A DNA stretch of 64,000 nucleotides from positions 372,001 to 436,000 of the forward strand of contig CAWKJX010000008.1 in the NCBI GenBank assembly GCA_963850095.1. Reading direction: 5' to 3'. The notes under the pieces are model-generated. The model was not told the DNA's origin, searched no databases, and was given only the letters and a program-made list of their open reading frames with translations. Shown here piece by piece: positions 42,612 through 51,887 of the stretch (its first letter is position 1; the number at the start of each line of letters is the position of its first letter). The translations under genes and the position numbers were made by a program. The stretch comes from Bog-473 sp963850095. GTDB lineage: Bacteria; Actinomycetota; Acidimicrobiia; Acidimicrobiales; RAAP-2.

Positions 42612-44385
42612 CTAACTCCGGACGGCGGAGAGCAGACAGACCGGGAATTTTGGCGGCCGAAGGATCGGCCTCGAAGGCCACGAAGCGGCGCATGACGTCG
42701 TAGGCGTCGGGCACCGTGGCGAACCAGGGCGGCTTGGGCCGGGAGCGGAAGGGGCCGCGCACGACCGACTTCTGGGGGTGGCCGAACATGGCCGCGTTGC
42801 CCACCACGCCCGTGCCCGAACCGATGTCGGTGCGCGGGTGGCCCGGATAGGCGCCCCAGGTGGTGCAGCCCAGGGCGAAGGACAGTCCGTGCCACAGGTT
42901 GACGCCGATGGAGCCGTAGCGCAGGTCGGCCACGGCGCGCTCGGTGGCGTCGGCCACCGCCGGGTCCCGCAATGACGAGGGGCTGACCAGAATGGTGGCG
43001 CCCAGGGTGCCCCAGAGGACGTCGTTGCAGAACGCGGTGGCGGCGTCGACGAAGGCCGCCGCGTCCGATGCGGGCAGGGCCGTCTCGGCCATCTCCCCGC
43101 AGAACGACTCCACGTTGAAGCAGATGTCGTCGGTGCGCCCGGGCGCCACATTGGCGATGAAGGTCCAGGGCAGCGCGTCGGGTGGGCCGGCGCCGAGCGC
43201 CTCGGCCTCGGGGTGGGCGGCGACGAAGGCGTCGCGACGCTCGGCCGCGCCGGGGTAGTAGGCGCGGCGCGTGGTGATGCCGGCCAGCGTCTGGGTCAGC
43301 GCGCCGAGGAAGGCGTCGCGCTGGGGCCAGGCGGCGTGGGTGACGACGACGCGGGCGCTGATGCAGTTGAAGCCGGCGTTGTTGACCAGCATGGTGGCCA
43401 CGTGCTCGGCCTGGTAGCGCAGCTCGGCGATGGTCCAGCGGCCGGGCACCACAATGATCGGCGAGACATTGCCCAGCTCGGCCGTCACCGGCTTGTCGAG
43501 GAGGGGCTCGTCGGCCGCCTTGCGGGCGGCGCCCTCGGGGCCCGGGCCGAACACGACGGCGTCGTAGGTCTTGTCCGACCCGGTGATGTGGACCTCGTCG
43601 ATGCGCGGGTGGGCCGTCAGGTATCGGCCGACCGCGGCGCCGCCGTCGACGATGCGCAGCACGCCGGCGTCTATGAGCGGGGCCAGGGCGCGGTTCCAGT
43701 GCGGCACCAGGTAGTCGTTGACCGGGTTGGCCTTCATGACGACCGTCTTGCCCTCCACGAAGAGCTTGGACAGCACGTCACGGGGGCCGAGCGAGGCCAC
43801 GTTGCCGGCGGCCAGCACGAGGGCCGTGCCGGCGTGGGCCACCGGGTCGGCGTAGGCGGGCGCCTGCTGGGAGGCCAGGGCGTCGCGGGTGACGCCGGGC
43901 TGCATCCAGACTTCGGCGGTGGTCTGGGCGAACGTGATGCGGTCGAGGGTGCCGGCCGGGAAGACCTGGACCCGGAGGCGTCCGTCGGCGGCCTCCCGGA
44001 TCGGGCCGGCGAAGGCCGGTTTGCCGTCACGGTCGATTTCGCGCAGCGAGTCGCGCAGCAGGCGGGCCATGCGCACGAAGGTGCCGACGCCGGCGAAGAG
44101 CTCCTCGCCCGCCTCGGTGGACCCCGGCGTGAGGCCCTTGGCCGCGCAGGCGGCGGCCAGCCAGTCGTCTTGGGCCGCCATGGTGTCCGCGATCACCTGG
44201 TTCAGCAGGTCGGCCCGGGCGGCGGCGCCGGTCTTGGCCCAACCCGGGGCGTGGTCGGCCACCAGGTCGACCACCGCGTCGAGCGCGGCGGTGTCGGGCG
44301 GGGTGGCAGCGGCAGCAGCAGCGTCGGCGCCGCCCGCCGGCTGCTCACTCGTCGGGGCGACCGCCCCCCGGCTGGTGATGGTCAT
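42612..44385 (-). CDS. Aldehyde dehydrogenase superfamily protein, C-terminal frameshift
   Basis: A cytosolic NAD(P)-dependent aldehyde dehydrogenase-like enzyme of about 590 residues, longer than the usual 480-500. It has IDEVHITGSDKTYDAVVFG (nucleotide loop), ELGNVSPIIVVPG with the Glu position, and the catalytic-Cys position in NNAGFNCISARVVV. The first 35 residues are an Ala-rich leader. ATG at 44385 follows GGGAGGAAG. One extra base near 42634-42640 shifts the end; removal gives a stop at 42612. It is a divergent member and its substrate is unknown; acyl-CoA reduction is possible for relatives. Confidence 0.82.
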
Positions 44386-44461
44386 GGCTTCCTCCCTGAT
44401 TGCAGCTGCCAGCGTACCGAGGAGGCCCGGGGCGCGGTCAGGCCGGCACGTCGGCGGCGTC

Positions 44462-44680
44462 CTAGAGGCTTTTCTCCAGCCGGAGCGTGATGGCTCGTTT
44501 CGGGCAATCCCGGGCGGCCCGCTGCGCCAGGTGCAGGAGTTCCGGTGGTAACGGCCGGTCGTCGACGATCGGGTAGCCCCATTCGTCGAGCGAGACCGCC
44601 TCGGGCAGGAGCTCGGCGCAGTACCCGTAGGCCTCACACGCGACGGGGTCGATCGTGATCTTCAGTCCCCTCACCCTCAC
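44462..44680 (-). CDS. Single-cluster ferredoxin
   Basis: A small ferredoxin of about 72 residues with IDPVACEAYGYCAELLPE (C-x5-C, of the type C-x2-x-G-x-C) and ARDCPKRAITL. Three Cys fit a 3Fe-4S or incomplete 4Fe-4S cluster, as in actinobacterial P450 ferredoxins. Start at GTG 44680 or 44674. It begins 7 bases after the NuoF-like gene and probably receives electrons from it. Confidence 0.85.
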   Translation of the reverse strand: MRVRGLKITIDPVACEAYGYCAELLPEAVSLDEWGYPIVDDRPLPPELLHLAQRAARDCPKRAITLRLEKSL

Positions 44681-44687
44681 CTCGCCC

Positions 44688-45971
44688 TCACAGGCCGACG
44701 GGCCGTGGGAATCGAAAGGTGGTGTGCTTGCGCCAGTGCGGGCATGGCGCGCCTCGCTCGTGGGCCTCGATGTCGGTGGCGAAGACGGTGAGCGCACTGC
44801 GCACCATGCCGACCGCTCCGTCGGGATGCCGGCAGGCCCCGCGTCCGCTCACCTGGTGGAGACGACGATGGAGTCGCGAAAGGCCGTCACGTTCTCCCCG
44901 ACCCCAGGCCAGCCGGGAGAGGTCGTCGGCGATGGCGGGCAGCCCGTAGACGCACGGGCCGCACTGACCGGCGCCCTGATCCGCCAGGTAGTGGGCGATC
45001 CTCGCCGACTCGGCGAGGCCGCAGGACACGGCACCGAGGACCACGATCACCCCGACCCCGGCCGCGGCACCGATTGAGCGCAAGGATGCGGAGGAGTAGG
45101 GGGTCCCGAAGTGCTCGGGACCCACCCATGTCCCTCCGTATCCACCGACCATCAGCGCCTGCACCGGCTCGGCTGGACGGCTCCGCGACACGATGTCCCA
45201 CAGCGGGGTGCCCCGGTCCACTTCGACCACCCCGGGGTGCTCCACGGCGCCACTGACGGTCACCAGGCAGGTCCCGGGGTCATCGGTGATCCCGCGGGCC
45301 CGAAAGGGTGCTGGACCGTGGCGGGCGATGAGCGCGACATGGGCCAAGGTCTCGGTGTTGTGCACCAGCGCCGGCCCTCTGCCGATGCGGAGTGGCGTGC
45401 CCTTGTCGGAACGGGGAACCGGCAGCGCCCGCCCGGACTCGATCCAGTTGGCCAGAGCCGACTCCTCGCCCGCGATGTAACGGTCGGGAGGCCGAACGAC
45501 CTGCTCTCTCACCGTGGCGTAACGATGCCGGGCGCGTTCGGCCATGGCACGGGTCACCGCGGCAGCGACGGCGTCGCGTCCGAGCGGAACGCAGACGACA
45601 ATCCGATCCGCCCGGCACAAGGCGGCCAGGTACTGCGCGCCATCGAGCACCAGGTGCGGAACGCGGGTCAAGAGGAGCTTGTCCTTGTCGCTGGCCGGCT
45701 CGCCCTCCATGCCGTTGACGACGATCGTGCCACCGGTGCCGGCCGAGCGCGCGAGCGACAGCTTCGTGGAGGCCGGAAAGGACCCGCCTCCCCGACCGGT
45801 GAGACCCGAGGCTTCAAGGCTCTCCACGAGACCGTCCTGCCATGATCCGTTGCGGCCGAGCGCAATGCGGAGCGGGCCGTGCGTGCCGATATGCCCCTCG
45901 AGGTCGCTCGGATGACCGAGGACGCGGTGCACTTCGCTGAGCGGCGGGGCCGGGGAGGCGCTACGCGTCAT
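44688..45971 (-). CDS. NuoF-like FMN/Fe-S flavoprotein (complex I 51-kDa family)
   Basis: A 427-residue relative of the NADH-binding subunit of complex I. FMN-loop-like GLTGRGGGSFPASTKLSLAR is near residue 55, VVNGMEGEPASDKDKLLLTR matches the conserved VNADESEPGT region, an SLBB-like domain follows (TVSGAVEHPGVVEVDRGTP), and the Fe-S region reads GAGQCGPCVYGLPAI and RGACRHPDG. The first Cys of the usual SCGxCxPC is replaced, leaving three of four N3 ligands. No other nuo genes are near. Its end overlaps nothing; its start overlaps the end of the ferric-reductase-like gene by 11 bases. It probably oxidises NAD(P)H or passes electrons between heme and ferredoxin. Confidence 0.85.
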   Translation of the reverse strand: MTRSASPAPPLSEVHRVLGHPSDLEGHIGTHGPLRIALGRNGSWQDGLVESLEASGLTGRGGGSFPASTKLSLARSAGTGGTIVVNGMEGEPASDKDKLLLTRVPHLVLDGAQYLAALCRADRIVVCVPLGRDAVAAAVTRAMAERARHRYATVREQVVRPPDRYIAGEESALANWIESGRALPVPRSDKGTPLRIGRGPALVHNTETLAHVALIARHGPAPFRARGITDDPGTCLVTVSGAVEHPGVVEVDRGTPLWDIVSRSRPAEPVQALMVGGYGGTWVGPEHFGTPYSSASLRSIGAAAGVGVIVVLGAVSCGLAESARIAHYLADQGAGQCGPCVYGLPAIADDLSRLAWGRGERDGLSRLHRRLHQVSGRGACRHPDGAVGMVRSALTVFATDIEAHERGAPCPHWRKHTTFRFPRPVGL

Positions 45972-46588
45972 GACGGCTTCGACCGGCGCTCGTGCTCGCC
46001 GTGGTCAGACGGCGGGTCAGCGGGGCCAGGCGCGGGTTCGGCATCGAACGCACCGCCCTCTGCCGGGCCGTCGCGCGCACCCGCCACGCCACGGCGAGGC
46101 CCACCGAGAGCGCGCACACCACGCCCAGCACCACGACCCAGCGCTCTCTCGAGTCGGTCCCGAGGCCGAAGGTGTGGGCGAGGGCGATGGGCCACGAGGC
46201 GTAGGCGAGCCAGTGGATGCCCCGCCACGTGCCCGGCTTCAGGCGCGCCCGCACCATGCTGGTGACGAAGACCGCAAGCAGGAGATCGAGCGCAACGAGT
46301 GCCGAGACCCACCCAGAACCAGCTGTAGGCGGACAGGAACGGTACGGCGACGGCGAACCACCCGATATGCACGTACGTGTCGAGAAGGCTGGTGACCACG
46401 TGGATGCCCACGAACACCACGGTCATCATGGAGAGGCGGCGATGGATCTCCTGCTGGGCGAACCCGGGCCAATGGCGAGCCCGCGAGCGGCTGGCGGTCG
46501 CCAACCCGAGGACCATCGTGACGGTGAGCAGAATGAGGCTGACGATCCCACTGGCCCGGGTCGCGTACCACAGGGAGGTGGAATTCAC
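45961..46588 (-). CDS. Ferric-reductase-like transmembrane protein, one-base frameshift
   Basis: A membrane heme b protein with about six helices. First part: SLWYATRASGIVSLILLTVT, EIHRRLSMMTVVFVGIHVVT with His positions for heme, and FAVAVPFLSAYSWFWVG. After one extra base near 46301-46315 it runs on as VALDLLLAVFVTSMVRARL, WRGIHWLAYASWPIALAHTF (two more His) and ends at 45961. The span is 3n+1. The pattern matches the ferric reductase/YedZ-like family. No FAD/NAD domain is attached, so the NuoF-like protein may be its partner. Confidence 0.82.
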
Positions 46589-46700
46589 GACCTTTTCGGT
46601 CTGGGCCGACCGCGGTCGACGGCGACCACGTGGCTGCCCTCGTCGCCCCGCGCAGCCGAAACGCCACAGCAGCGACGTGGCCGCAGCTCTGCGGTGGCGC

Positions 46701-47094
46701 TCATCGCGACGTGCCGCCCGAGGTGACCACCGGACGTGTGGTCGTCGTGGTGGGCGGCGAGGTGGTCGTGGTGGGGGGAGGCGGGGTCGTGGTCGGAGCG
46801 GACGTCCCGGGCGAAGAGCCAGCGATCGATGACGTCGGAGACGTCGACGGAGGGGGCGCCGTGGTGGTCGTCGAGCTGCCCGAGGGTCGAGGTGGTGGGG
46901 ACCGACGTGCCCGGGGCCTCGACGGGACCGGGGGTGGAGGGCGCACTGGCACCGGGATGCTCCTTGGCCACCACGACCCCGATGGCGAAGGTGGCCCCGG
47001 TGGCCAGCACGGCGGCCGAGCGGGTCAGGCGCCGGAGTCGGGCGTCGGCGCGCTGGCGGGCCTCAGGCGAGTTGTCCGGGGGCGATGGCCTCAT
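46701..47094 (-). CDS. Membrane-anchored Thr/Pro-rich protein, one-base frameshift
   Basis: A start MRPSPPDNSPEARQRADARL is followed by one hydrophobic helix (SAAVLATGATFAIGVVVA). Then comes PGPVEAPGTSVPTTST, and after one extra base near 46884-46892 a low-complexity Thr/Pro/Ser tail (STTTTAPPPSTS, PTTTPPPPTTTT) ends at 46701. The span is 3n+1, about 130 residues. It has no enzymatic domain. It could be a cell-wall spacer, perhaps O-mannosylated. It lies 110 bases upstream of the ferric-reductase-like gene, same strand. Confidence 0.65.
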
Positions 47095-47185
47095 CGTCGC
47101 ATTCCGAGCGCGGTCACGCGGATCGGGCTCGGCTGCACCCTGTCACCCTAAGGAACGGGACTTACGCCAGCATGACGGTGTCCTG

Positions 47186-47232
47186 GGTCATATCGATGCC
47201 GCGCCACCTTTCGCCCGTCATTTCCGCGTCAT
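47186..47232 (+). promoter_or_regulatory. Direct repeats before the response regulator, possible autoregulatory site
   Basis: CGTCAT occurs at 47216-47221 and again at 47227-47232, exactly 11 bases apart, as expected for tandem OmpR/PhoB-family sites. A further GGTCAT lies at 47186-47191. The repeats are 23 bases upstream of the regulator's GTG. Another CGTCAT lies at 49296-49301, upstream of the membrane-protein gene at 49433. Binding is inferred. Confidence 0.4.
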
Positions 47233-47254
47233 GGTCTACGGGTAGACAGTCAGG

Positions 47255-47923
47255 GTGAGATTGCTCGTCGCCGAGGACGATGAGGCCTTGCGTTCGGTGC
47301 TCGAACGGGGATTGCGCGAGAGCGGATACACGGTTGACGCCGCCGGCGACGGCGAGCTGGCCCTGCGCTATCTCGACACCTACGAATACGAGGTCGCCAT
47401 CCTCGATTGGCGCATGCCGAGGGTCAGCGGCCTCGAGGTGACCCAGCGACTGCGCCGCCGGGGCTCGGCCCTCCCCATCCTGATGCTGACGGCACGCGAC
47501 ACGTCACAGGACCGGGTGACGGGCCTCGACGAAGGCGCGGACGACTACCTCGTCAAGCCGTTCGACTTCGCCGAGCTCCTGGCCCGGGTACGGGCCTTGC
47601 AGCGGCGCGGGGAGGCCATGCAGTCCCGCGTCATACGCGTGGCCGACCTCGCATTGGACACCGTCACCCGGGACGTACGGGTGGGCTCGACCCAACCACA
47701 CCTGACGGCCACCGAACTTGCCCTCTTGGAGATCCTGATGCAGCGATCGCCGGCCGTCGTGTCCCGGCGCTCGATCGCGCTGGCCGTGTGGAACGAGGAA
47801 GCCGACGCCCTCGGCTCCAACACGATCGATGTCCACCTGGCCCGGCTCCGGGCCAAGATCGCCACCAGCGGGGCCAAGATAGAGGTGATCAGGGCCATGG
47901 GCTACCGGGTCGTGCCGGCATGA
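47255..47923 (+). CDS. OmpR/PhoB-family response regulator
   Basis: A 222-residue regulator: receiver with AEDDE at 6-10, phospho-acceptor Asp51 in AILDWRMP, the Thr in LMLTARD and Lys in YLVKPFDF, then a winged helix (LTATELALLEILMQRSPAVVS, IDVHLARLRAKI, IRAMGYRVV). GTG at 47255 is the start. Its stop overlaps the kinase ATG by four bases (ATGA), so the two are translated together. It is divergent from the redox cluster. Confidence 0.95.
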   Translation: MRLLVAEDDEALRSVLERGLRESGYTVDAAGDGELALRYLDTYEYEVAILDWRMPRVSGLEVTQRLRRRGSALPILMLTARDTSQDRVTGLDEGADDYLVKPFDFAELLARVRALQRRGEAMQSRVIRVADLALDTVTRDVRVGSTQPHLTATELALLEILMQRSPAVVSRRSIALAVWNEEADALGSNTIDVHLARLRAKIATSGAKIEVIRAMGYRVVPA

Positions 47924-49242
47924 CGGTCCGGCCGCCGTGGCGCCGGCCCTACGTGGCCCACGCCGCCCGGGTGGCCCTGGTGGCCACGGTGATCATCGGG
48001 GCCATGTACGTGTGCGTCGTCGTCGGCTTCAACATCGTCGACCGCCATCGTCTCGAAGGGCAGATCGATGCCCGCCTGGGCCAGAGACTGACCCAGGCCG
48101 CCCGCAACCCGGCGTCAGCCGGGGCCGTCGACGCCTACGACAATGCGCACGACGTCGACGACGCGCCGGTGTTCCTGTGGAGCGTCACGGAGCACGGAGG
48201 GTCGACTGCGCTCACCCCGGGTGCCCCGGTGCTGTTGCGATCGGATTGGTCGCCGGGGAAGCAGTCGGTGGAGGCTCGCCTCGGAACCGAGAACTTCCGC
48301 CTCCGGGCCACACGGGTGGGAGGCGAATGGTTCGTGGCGGCGCAGAGCCTGGCCAACGTGGACCGCATCGAGTCCGACGTGGCGTCCCTGGAGGCCATCG
48401 CGGGCCCCGTACTGCTCCTGGCCGTGTTCTTCGGGACTCTGCTCATCGGCCTCAAGGCGGCCAGACCGGTGGAACTGGCCCGTCGGCGTCAGCTGGAATT
48501 CACCGCTGACGCCTCCCACGAGCTGCGCACGCCGCTCAGCGTCATTGAGGCGGAGGTGAGCCTCTCCCTCACCGGCCCGCGTAGTGGGTCCGACTACCGG
48601 GCCACCCTGGGCAGGATCAGTCAAGAGAGCCGGCGCCTACGCGACATCGTCGAGGATCTGCTGTGGCTGGCCCGTTTCGATTCGGAGCCGTCGGCCCCGG
48701 GAGACCAGCCGGTGGACGTGGCGGCGATCGCCTCGGCGTGCGCCAGTCGCTTCTCTGCCGTGGCGCAGCGACGCGCCATTGCCCTGCGGGTGCGAAACGA
48801 GGGACAGGGCCACCCGTGGATCAAGGCTCCCCCGGAGTGGGTCGACCGTCTGACCGCCGTTCTCGTGGACAACGCGTGTCGATACGCCGGAGAGGGCGGG
48901 ACCGTGCAGATCGTGGTGGGGGTGACCGGGAACCGGGTCAGCCTGAGCGTGGACGACAGTGGCCCCGGTATCGCGCCCGAGGAACGACCGAAACTCTTCG
49001 ACCGCTTTCATCGGGCGACCGACCAGGGGAACGGGGCCGGGCTCGGTCTGGCCATCGCCGACTCCGTCGTGCGGGCGACCGGAGGCGAGTGGCGGGTCGG
49101 TCAGGCCGAAGCCGACCTGGGTGGAGCGCACATGGAGGTCCGCTGGCACCGCGCGCCGGATGCCAAAGGCCCGGGTGATCCCAGGGAAGCGCCCGAGCCC
49201 TCGGCTTTCGATCGCACCCCGACCGGAACGACCGTCGGTTGA
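47920..49242 (+). CDS. Sensor histidine kinase
   Basis: A 440-residue kinase. TM1 is at about residues 18-38 and TM2 at 161-181, with a 120-residue extracytoplasmic sensor between. HisKA ADASHELRTPLSVIEAE places the phospho-His at residue 200. The ATPase domain has VDNACRYAGEG (N box), VDDSGPGIAPEE (G1) and GNGAGLGLAIADSVVRATGG (G2). No HAMP domain is obvious. The sensor part shows no known fold. It is paired with the regulator upstream. Confidence 0.95.
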   Translation: MTVRPPWRRPYVAHAARVALVATVIIGAMYVCVVVGFNIVDRHRLEGQIDARLGQRLTQAARNPASAGAVDAYDNAHDVDDAPVFLWSVTEHGGSTALTPGAPVLLRSDWSPGKQSVEARLGTENFRLRATRVGGEWFVAAQSLANVDRIESDVASLEAIAGPVLLLAVFFGTLLIGLKAARPVELARRRQLEFTADASHELRTPLSVIEAEVSLSLTGPRSGSDYRATLGRISQESRRLRDIVEDLLWLARFDSEPSAPGDQPVDVAAIASACASRFSAVAQRRAIALRVRNEGQGHPWIKAPPEWVDRLTAVLVDNACRYAGEGGTVQIVVGVTGNRVSLSVDDSGPGIAPEERPKLFDRFHRATDQGNGAGLGLAIADSVVRATGGEWRVGQAEADLGGAHMEVRWHRAPDAKGPGDPREAPEPSAFDRTPTGTTVG

Positions 49243-49432
49243 CACCGGAAGAAAAGATCGATCGCTGAGCCACGGCGTGGTGGTCTTCATTTTGCCGTCA
49301 TGATCCTCCCGTACCGTTCATGGGAGCGAGTCCGCAGGCCGGGGGCGGGCAGTATCCGCCCGGCTGCAACACGCCGCAGGACATGGCGGATGCAGGCGCC
49401 GTCGGATCGAACCGCCCCGGGAGAGGAGAACG

Positions 49433-49948
49433 TTGGCCCCCGAATCGTTGCTCGACCGCTCCTTGGAACTCGTGCGGGTCGACTTCGCGCCACATCACCG
49501 CCAGCCGTCGAGTGGCCGCGTCCTGCTCGCCAGCGTGGTGGCCCTTGTCGGATCCCTGGCTGCCGATGCCGCGCTGGTCGCCATCGGCGAAGCGGCCTTC
49601 CCTGCGACGAAGAACTACGTGCATTTCCGCTTCAGCGACTACTCCAAGCTGACCATTATCGGAGTCGTCATCGCCTGCGTGGCCTGGCCCGTTGTCACGC
49701 GGATCTCATCCGCACCGAGATGGCTCTTCTTCAGAGCGGCCATCGTGGTGACGGCTGTGTTGTTCCTCCCCGACCTCTACATTTGGAAGCAGGGCCAACC
49801 CGCCCACGCGGTGGCGATACTGATGTGCATGCACGTGGCCATCGCGTTGGTGACCTACAACGCGCTGGTCCACCTGGCCCCGGTCGGCATCGTGCGCCGA
49901 CATGGCGGCGCGCCCGGCTCCGAGGCGAACCTCGAACCGCTGAACTGA
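49433..49948 (+). CDS. Four-helix membrane protein of unknown function
   Basis: A 171-residue protein with four hydrophobic helices (about 29-50, 73-90, 99-115 and 125-147) in a topology seen in DUF6069-like actinobacterial proteins. The proposed start is TTG at 49433, with AGGAG 4 bases upstream. It follows the two-component system by 190 bases, and that gap contains a CGTCAT motif like those before the regulator. It may be a target of that system. No catalytic motif is seen. Confidence 0.7.
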   Translation: MAPESLLDRSLELVRVDFAPHHRQPSSGRVLLASVVALVGSLAADAALVAIGEAAFPATKNYVHFRFSDYSKLTIIGVVIACVAWPVVTRISSAPRWLFFRAAIVVTAVLFLPDLYIWKQGQPAHAVAILMCMHVAIALVTYNALVHLAPVGIVRRHGGAPGSEANLEPLN

Positions 49949-50006
49949 GTCGAGCGCCCGCTGCCGGACCGCCGCATAGCGCTCGCCCCTCTCTGCTGTC
50001 GCGTCG

Positions 50007-50948
50007 CTAGCCGGGCAGTTCCGCCACCCGGGGCAGGACCTCCCGGGCCAGCAATTCCAGGTGGGCCAGATCGTCGAGGTCGAGCACCTGCAGGTAGACC
50101 GTCTGGGCGCCGATGCCCGAGAACTCCACGAGCCGGGCCACCACCTCGTCGGGCGTGCCGGCGGCACCGTGGCGGCGCAGTTCGTCGGGCTGGCGGCCGA
50201 TGTTGGCGGCCCGGCGCTCGAACTCGGACTCATCCGCCCCGCAGCACACGACCTGGGCGGCCGACAGCCGGAGCGTCTGCGGGTCGCGGCCGCGCACCTC
50301 ACAGGCGGCCCGCACGCGGCCGTACTGCGCCTCGGTGTCGGCCACCGAGGAGAAGGCGAGGTTGAACTCGCTGGCGTAGGTGGCGGCCAGGCGCGGCGTC
50401 CGCTTCGGCCCGTGGCCACCCACGATGAGCGGCGGGTGCGGCCGCTGGGCCGGCTTGGGCAGCGCCGGGCTGTCCCTCAGGTGGTAGTGGTGGCCGTCGT
50501 AGCTGAACGTCTCGCCCGCGGGTGTGCACCACAGCCCGGTCAGGATGGCGAACTGCTCCTCCAGCCGCTCCATGCGCTGGAGCGTCGAGGGAAAGGGCAC
50601 GCCGTAGGCGCGGTGCTCGGCGTCGTACCAGCCGGCGCCGAGGCCGAGCTCGACCCGGCCGCCGCTCATGTCGTCGACCTGCGCCACGGCGACGGCGAGG
50701 AGGCCGGGCTCGCGGAACGTGGCGCTGGTGACCAGCGTGCCCAGGCGGATGCGCTCGGTCTCGCGGGCGATGGCACCAAGCGTGACCCAGGAGTCGGTCG
50801 GCCCCGGCAGCCCGTCGCCGCCCATGGCGAGGAAGTGGTCGGAGCGGAAGAAGGCGTCGAATCCGTGCGCCTCGGCCGCCTGCGCCACCGCCAGTTGCTG
50901 CGTGTAGCTGGCCCCCTGCTGGGGCTCGACGAAGATGCGGAGCTTCAT
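50007..50948 (-). CDS. LLM-class F420-dependent oxidoreductase
   Basis: A 313-residue TIM-barrel flavoprotein of the bacterial luciferase-like group that usually uses F420. It starts MKLRIFVEPQQGASYTQQL, with DAFFRSDHFLAMGGDG, RIRLGTLVTSATFREPGLLA, QVDDMSGGRVELGLGAGWYD and PLIVGGHGPKRTPRLAA. ATG at 50948 is chosen because homology begins there. The substrate is unknown. It is divergent, by 31 bases, from a second family member. Confidence 0.92.
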   Translation of the reverse strand: MKLRIFVEPQQGASYTQQLAVAQAAEAHGFDAFFRSDHFLAMGGDGLPGPTDSWVTLGAIARETERIRLGTLVTSATFREPGLLAVAVAQVDDMSGGRVELGLGAGWYDAEHRAYGVPFPSTLQRMERLEEQFAILTGLWCTPAGETFSYDGHHYHLRDSPALPKPAQRPHPPLIVGGHGPKRTPRLAATYASEFNLAFSSVADTEAQYGRVRAACEVRGRDPQTLRLSAAQVVCCGADESEFERRAANIGRQPDELRRHGAAGTPDEVVARLVEFSGIGAQTVYLQVLDLDDLAHLELLAREVLPRVAELPG

Positions 50949-50979
50949 GACGAGCAACCTACTGGGGCAGACTGCGGCC

Positions 50980-51840
50980 ATGGATATCGGCGTCATCTTC
51001 CCCCAGACCGAGGTGGGCCACGACCTGGGTGCCGTGCGCGCCATCGGGCAGGCCGCCCAGGACCTGGGCTTCACCCACCTGGCGGCCTACGACCACGTGC
51101 TCGGCGGCGACGTGAAGGTGCACGGCGATTTGGGCGGGCCCTACACGGTCGACGACACCTTCCGCGAGCCGCTCCTGATGTTCGCCCACCTGGCCGGCTT
51201 TACGGACCTGGGCTTCGCCACCTCCATTCTGATCGGGCCGCAACGCCAGACGGCGTTGCTGGCCAAGCAGGCGGCCGAGGTCGACCAGCTGTGCGGCGGC
51301 CGCTTCCGCCTCGGGCTCGGCGTCGGCTGGAACAAGGTCGAATACGACGCCCTGGGCATGCCCTTCGAGCAGCGGGGCGCCATTCTGGAGGAGCAGGTGG
51401 CCGTGCTGCGGGCGCTGTGGACGCAGCGGAGCGTCACGTTCGAGGGGCGGTTCCACCACATCGAGGCGGCCGGGCTGGCGCCCCTGCCGGTGCAACGGCC
51501 CATCCCGATCTGGATCGGCGCCTTCGCGCCGGCGGCGCTGCGCCGGGTGGGCCGGCTGGCCGACGGGTGGTTCCCCATGGCGCGCCCGTGCGGGGGCCTC
51601 GAGGAGGCGCTCGAGATCGTCCACGAAGGGGCGGCCGAAGCCGGACGTGACCTGTCGCACTTCGAGTTCGAGGGACGTCTCGAGTACTCCACCCGCGACC
51701 TGGACAAGGTGGCCGAGCACGCGCGGCGGTGGCGCGAGGCCGGCGCCACCCACCTCTCCGTGAACACGATGCACGCCGGGCTCGACAGCACCGAGGCCCA
51801 CATCGCGGCGCTGCAGGAGTTGGCCACGACGTTGCTCTGA
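50980..51840 (+). CDS. LLM-class F420-dependent oxidoreductase
   Basis: A 286-residue luciferase-like flavoprotein. It starts MDIGVIFPQTEVGHDLGAVR, with HLAAYDHVLGG, TSILIGPQRQTALLAKQAAE, QLCGGRFRLGLGVGWNKVEY and IPIWIGAFAPAALRRVGRLA. ATG at 50980 is where conserved sequence begins. With its divergent neighbour it forms a face-to-face pair sharing a very short promoter region. They are different subfamilies, not recent duplicates. Confidence 0.93.
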   Translation: MDIGVIFPQTEVGHDLGAVRAIGQAAQDLGFTHLAAYDHVLGGDVKVHGDLGGPYTVDDTFREPLLMFAHLAGFTDLGFATSILIGPQRQTALLAKQAAEVDQLCGGRFRLGLGVGWNKVEYDALGMPFEQRGAILEEQVAVLRALWTQRSVTFEGRFHHIEAAGLAPLPVQRPIPIWIGAFAPAALRRVGRLADGWFPMARPCGGLEEALEIVHEGAAEAGRDLSHFEFEGRLEYSTRDLDKVAEHARRWREAGATHLSVNTMHAGLDSTEAHIAALQELATTLL

Positions 51841-51887
51841 GCGACTGGGCCCCGCCACGAGGGCGGGCCGCCATGTCAACATGAGGC

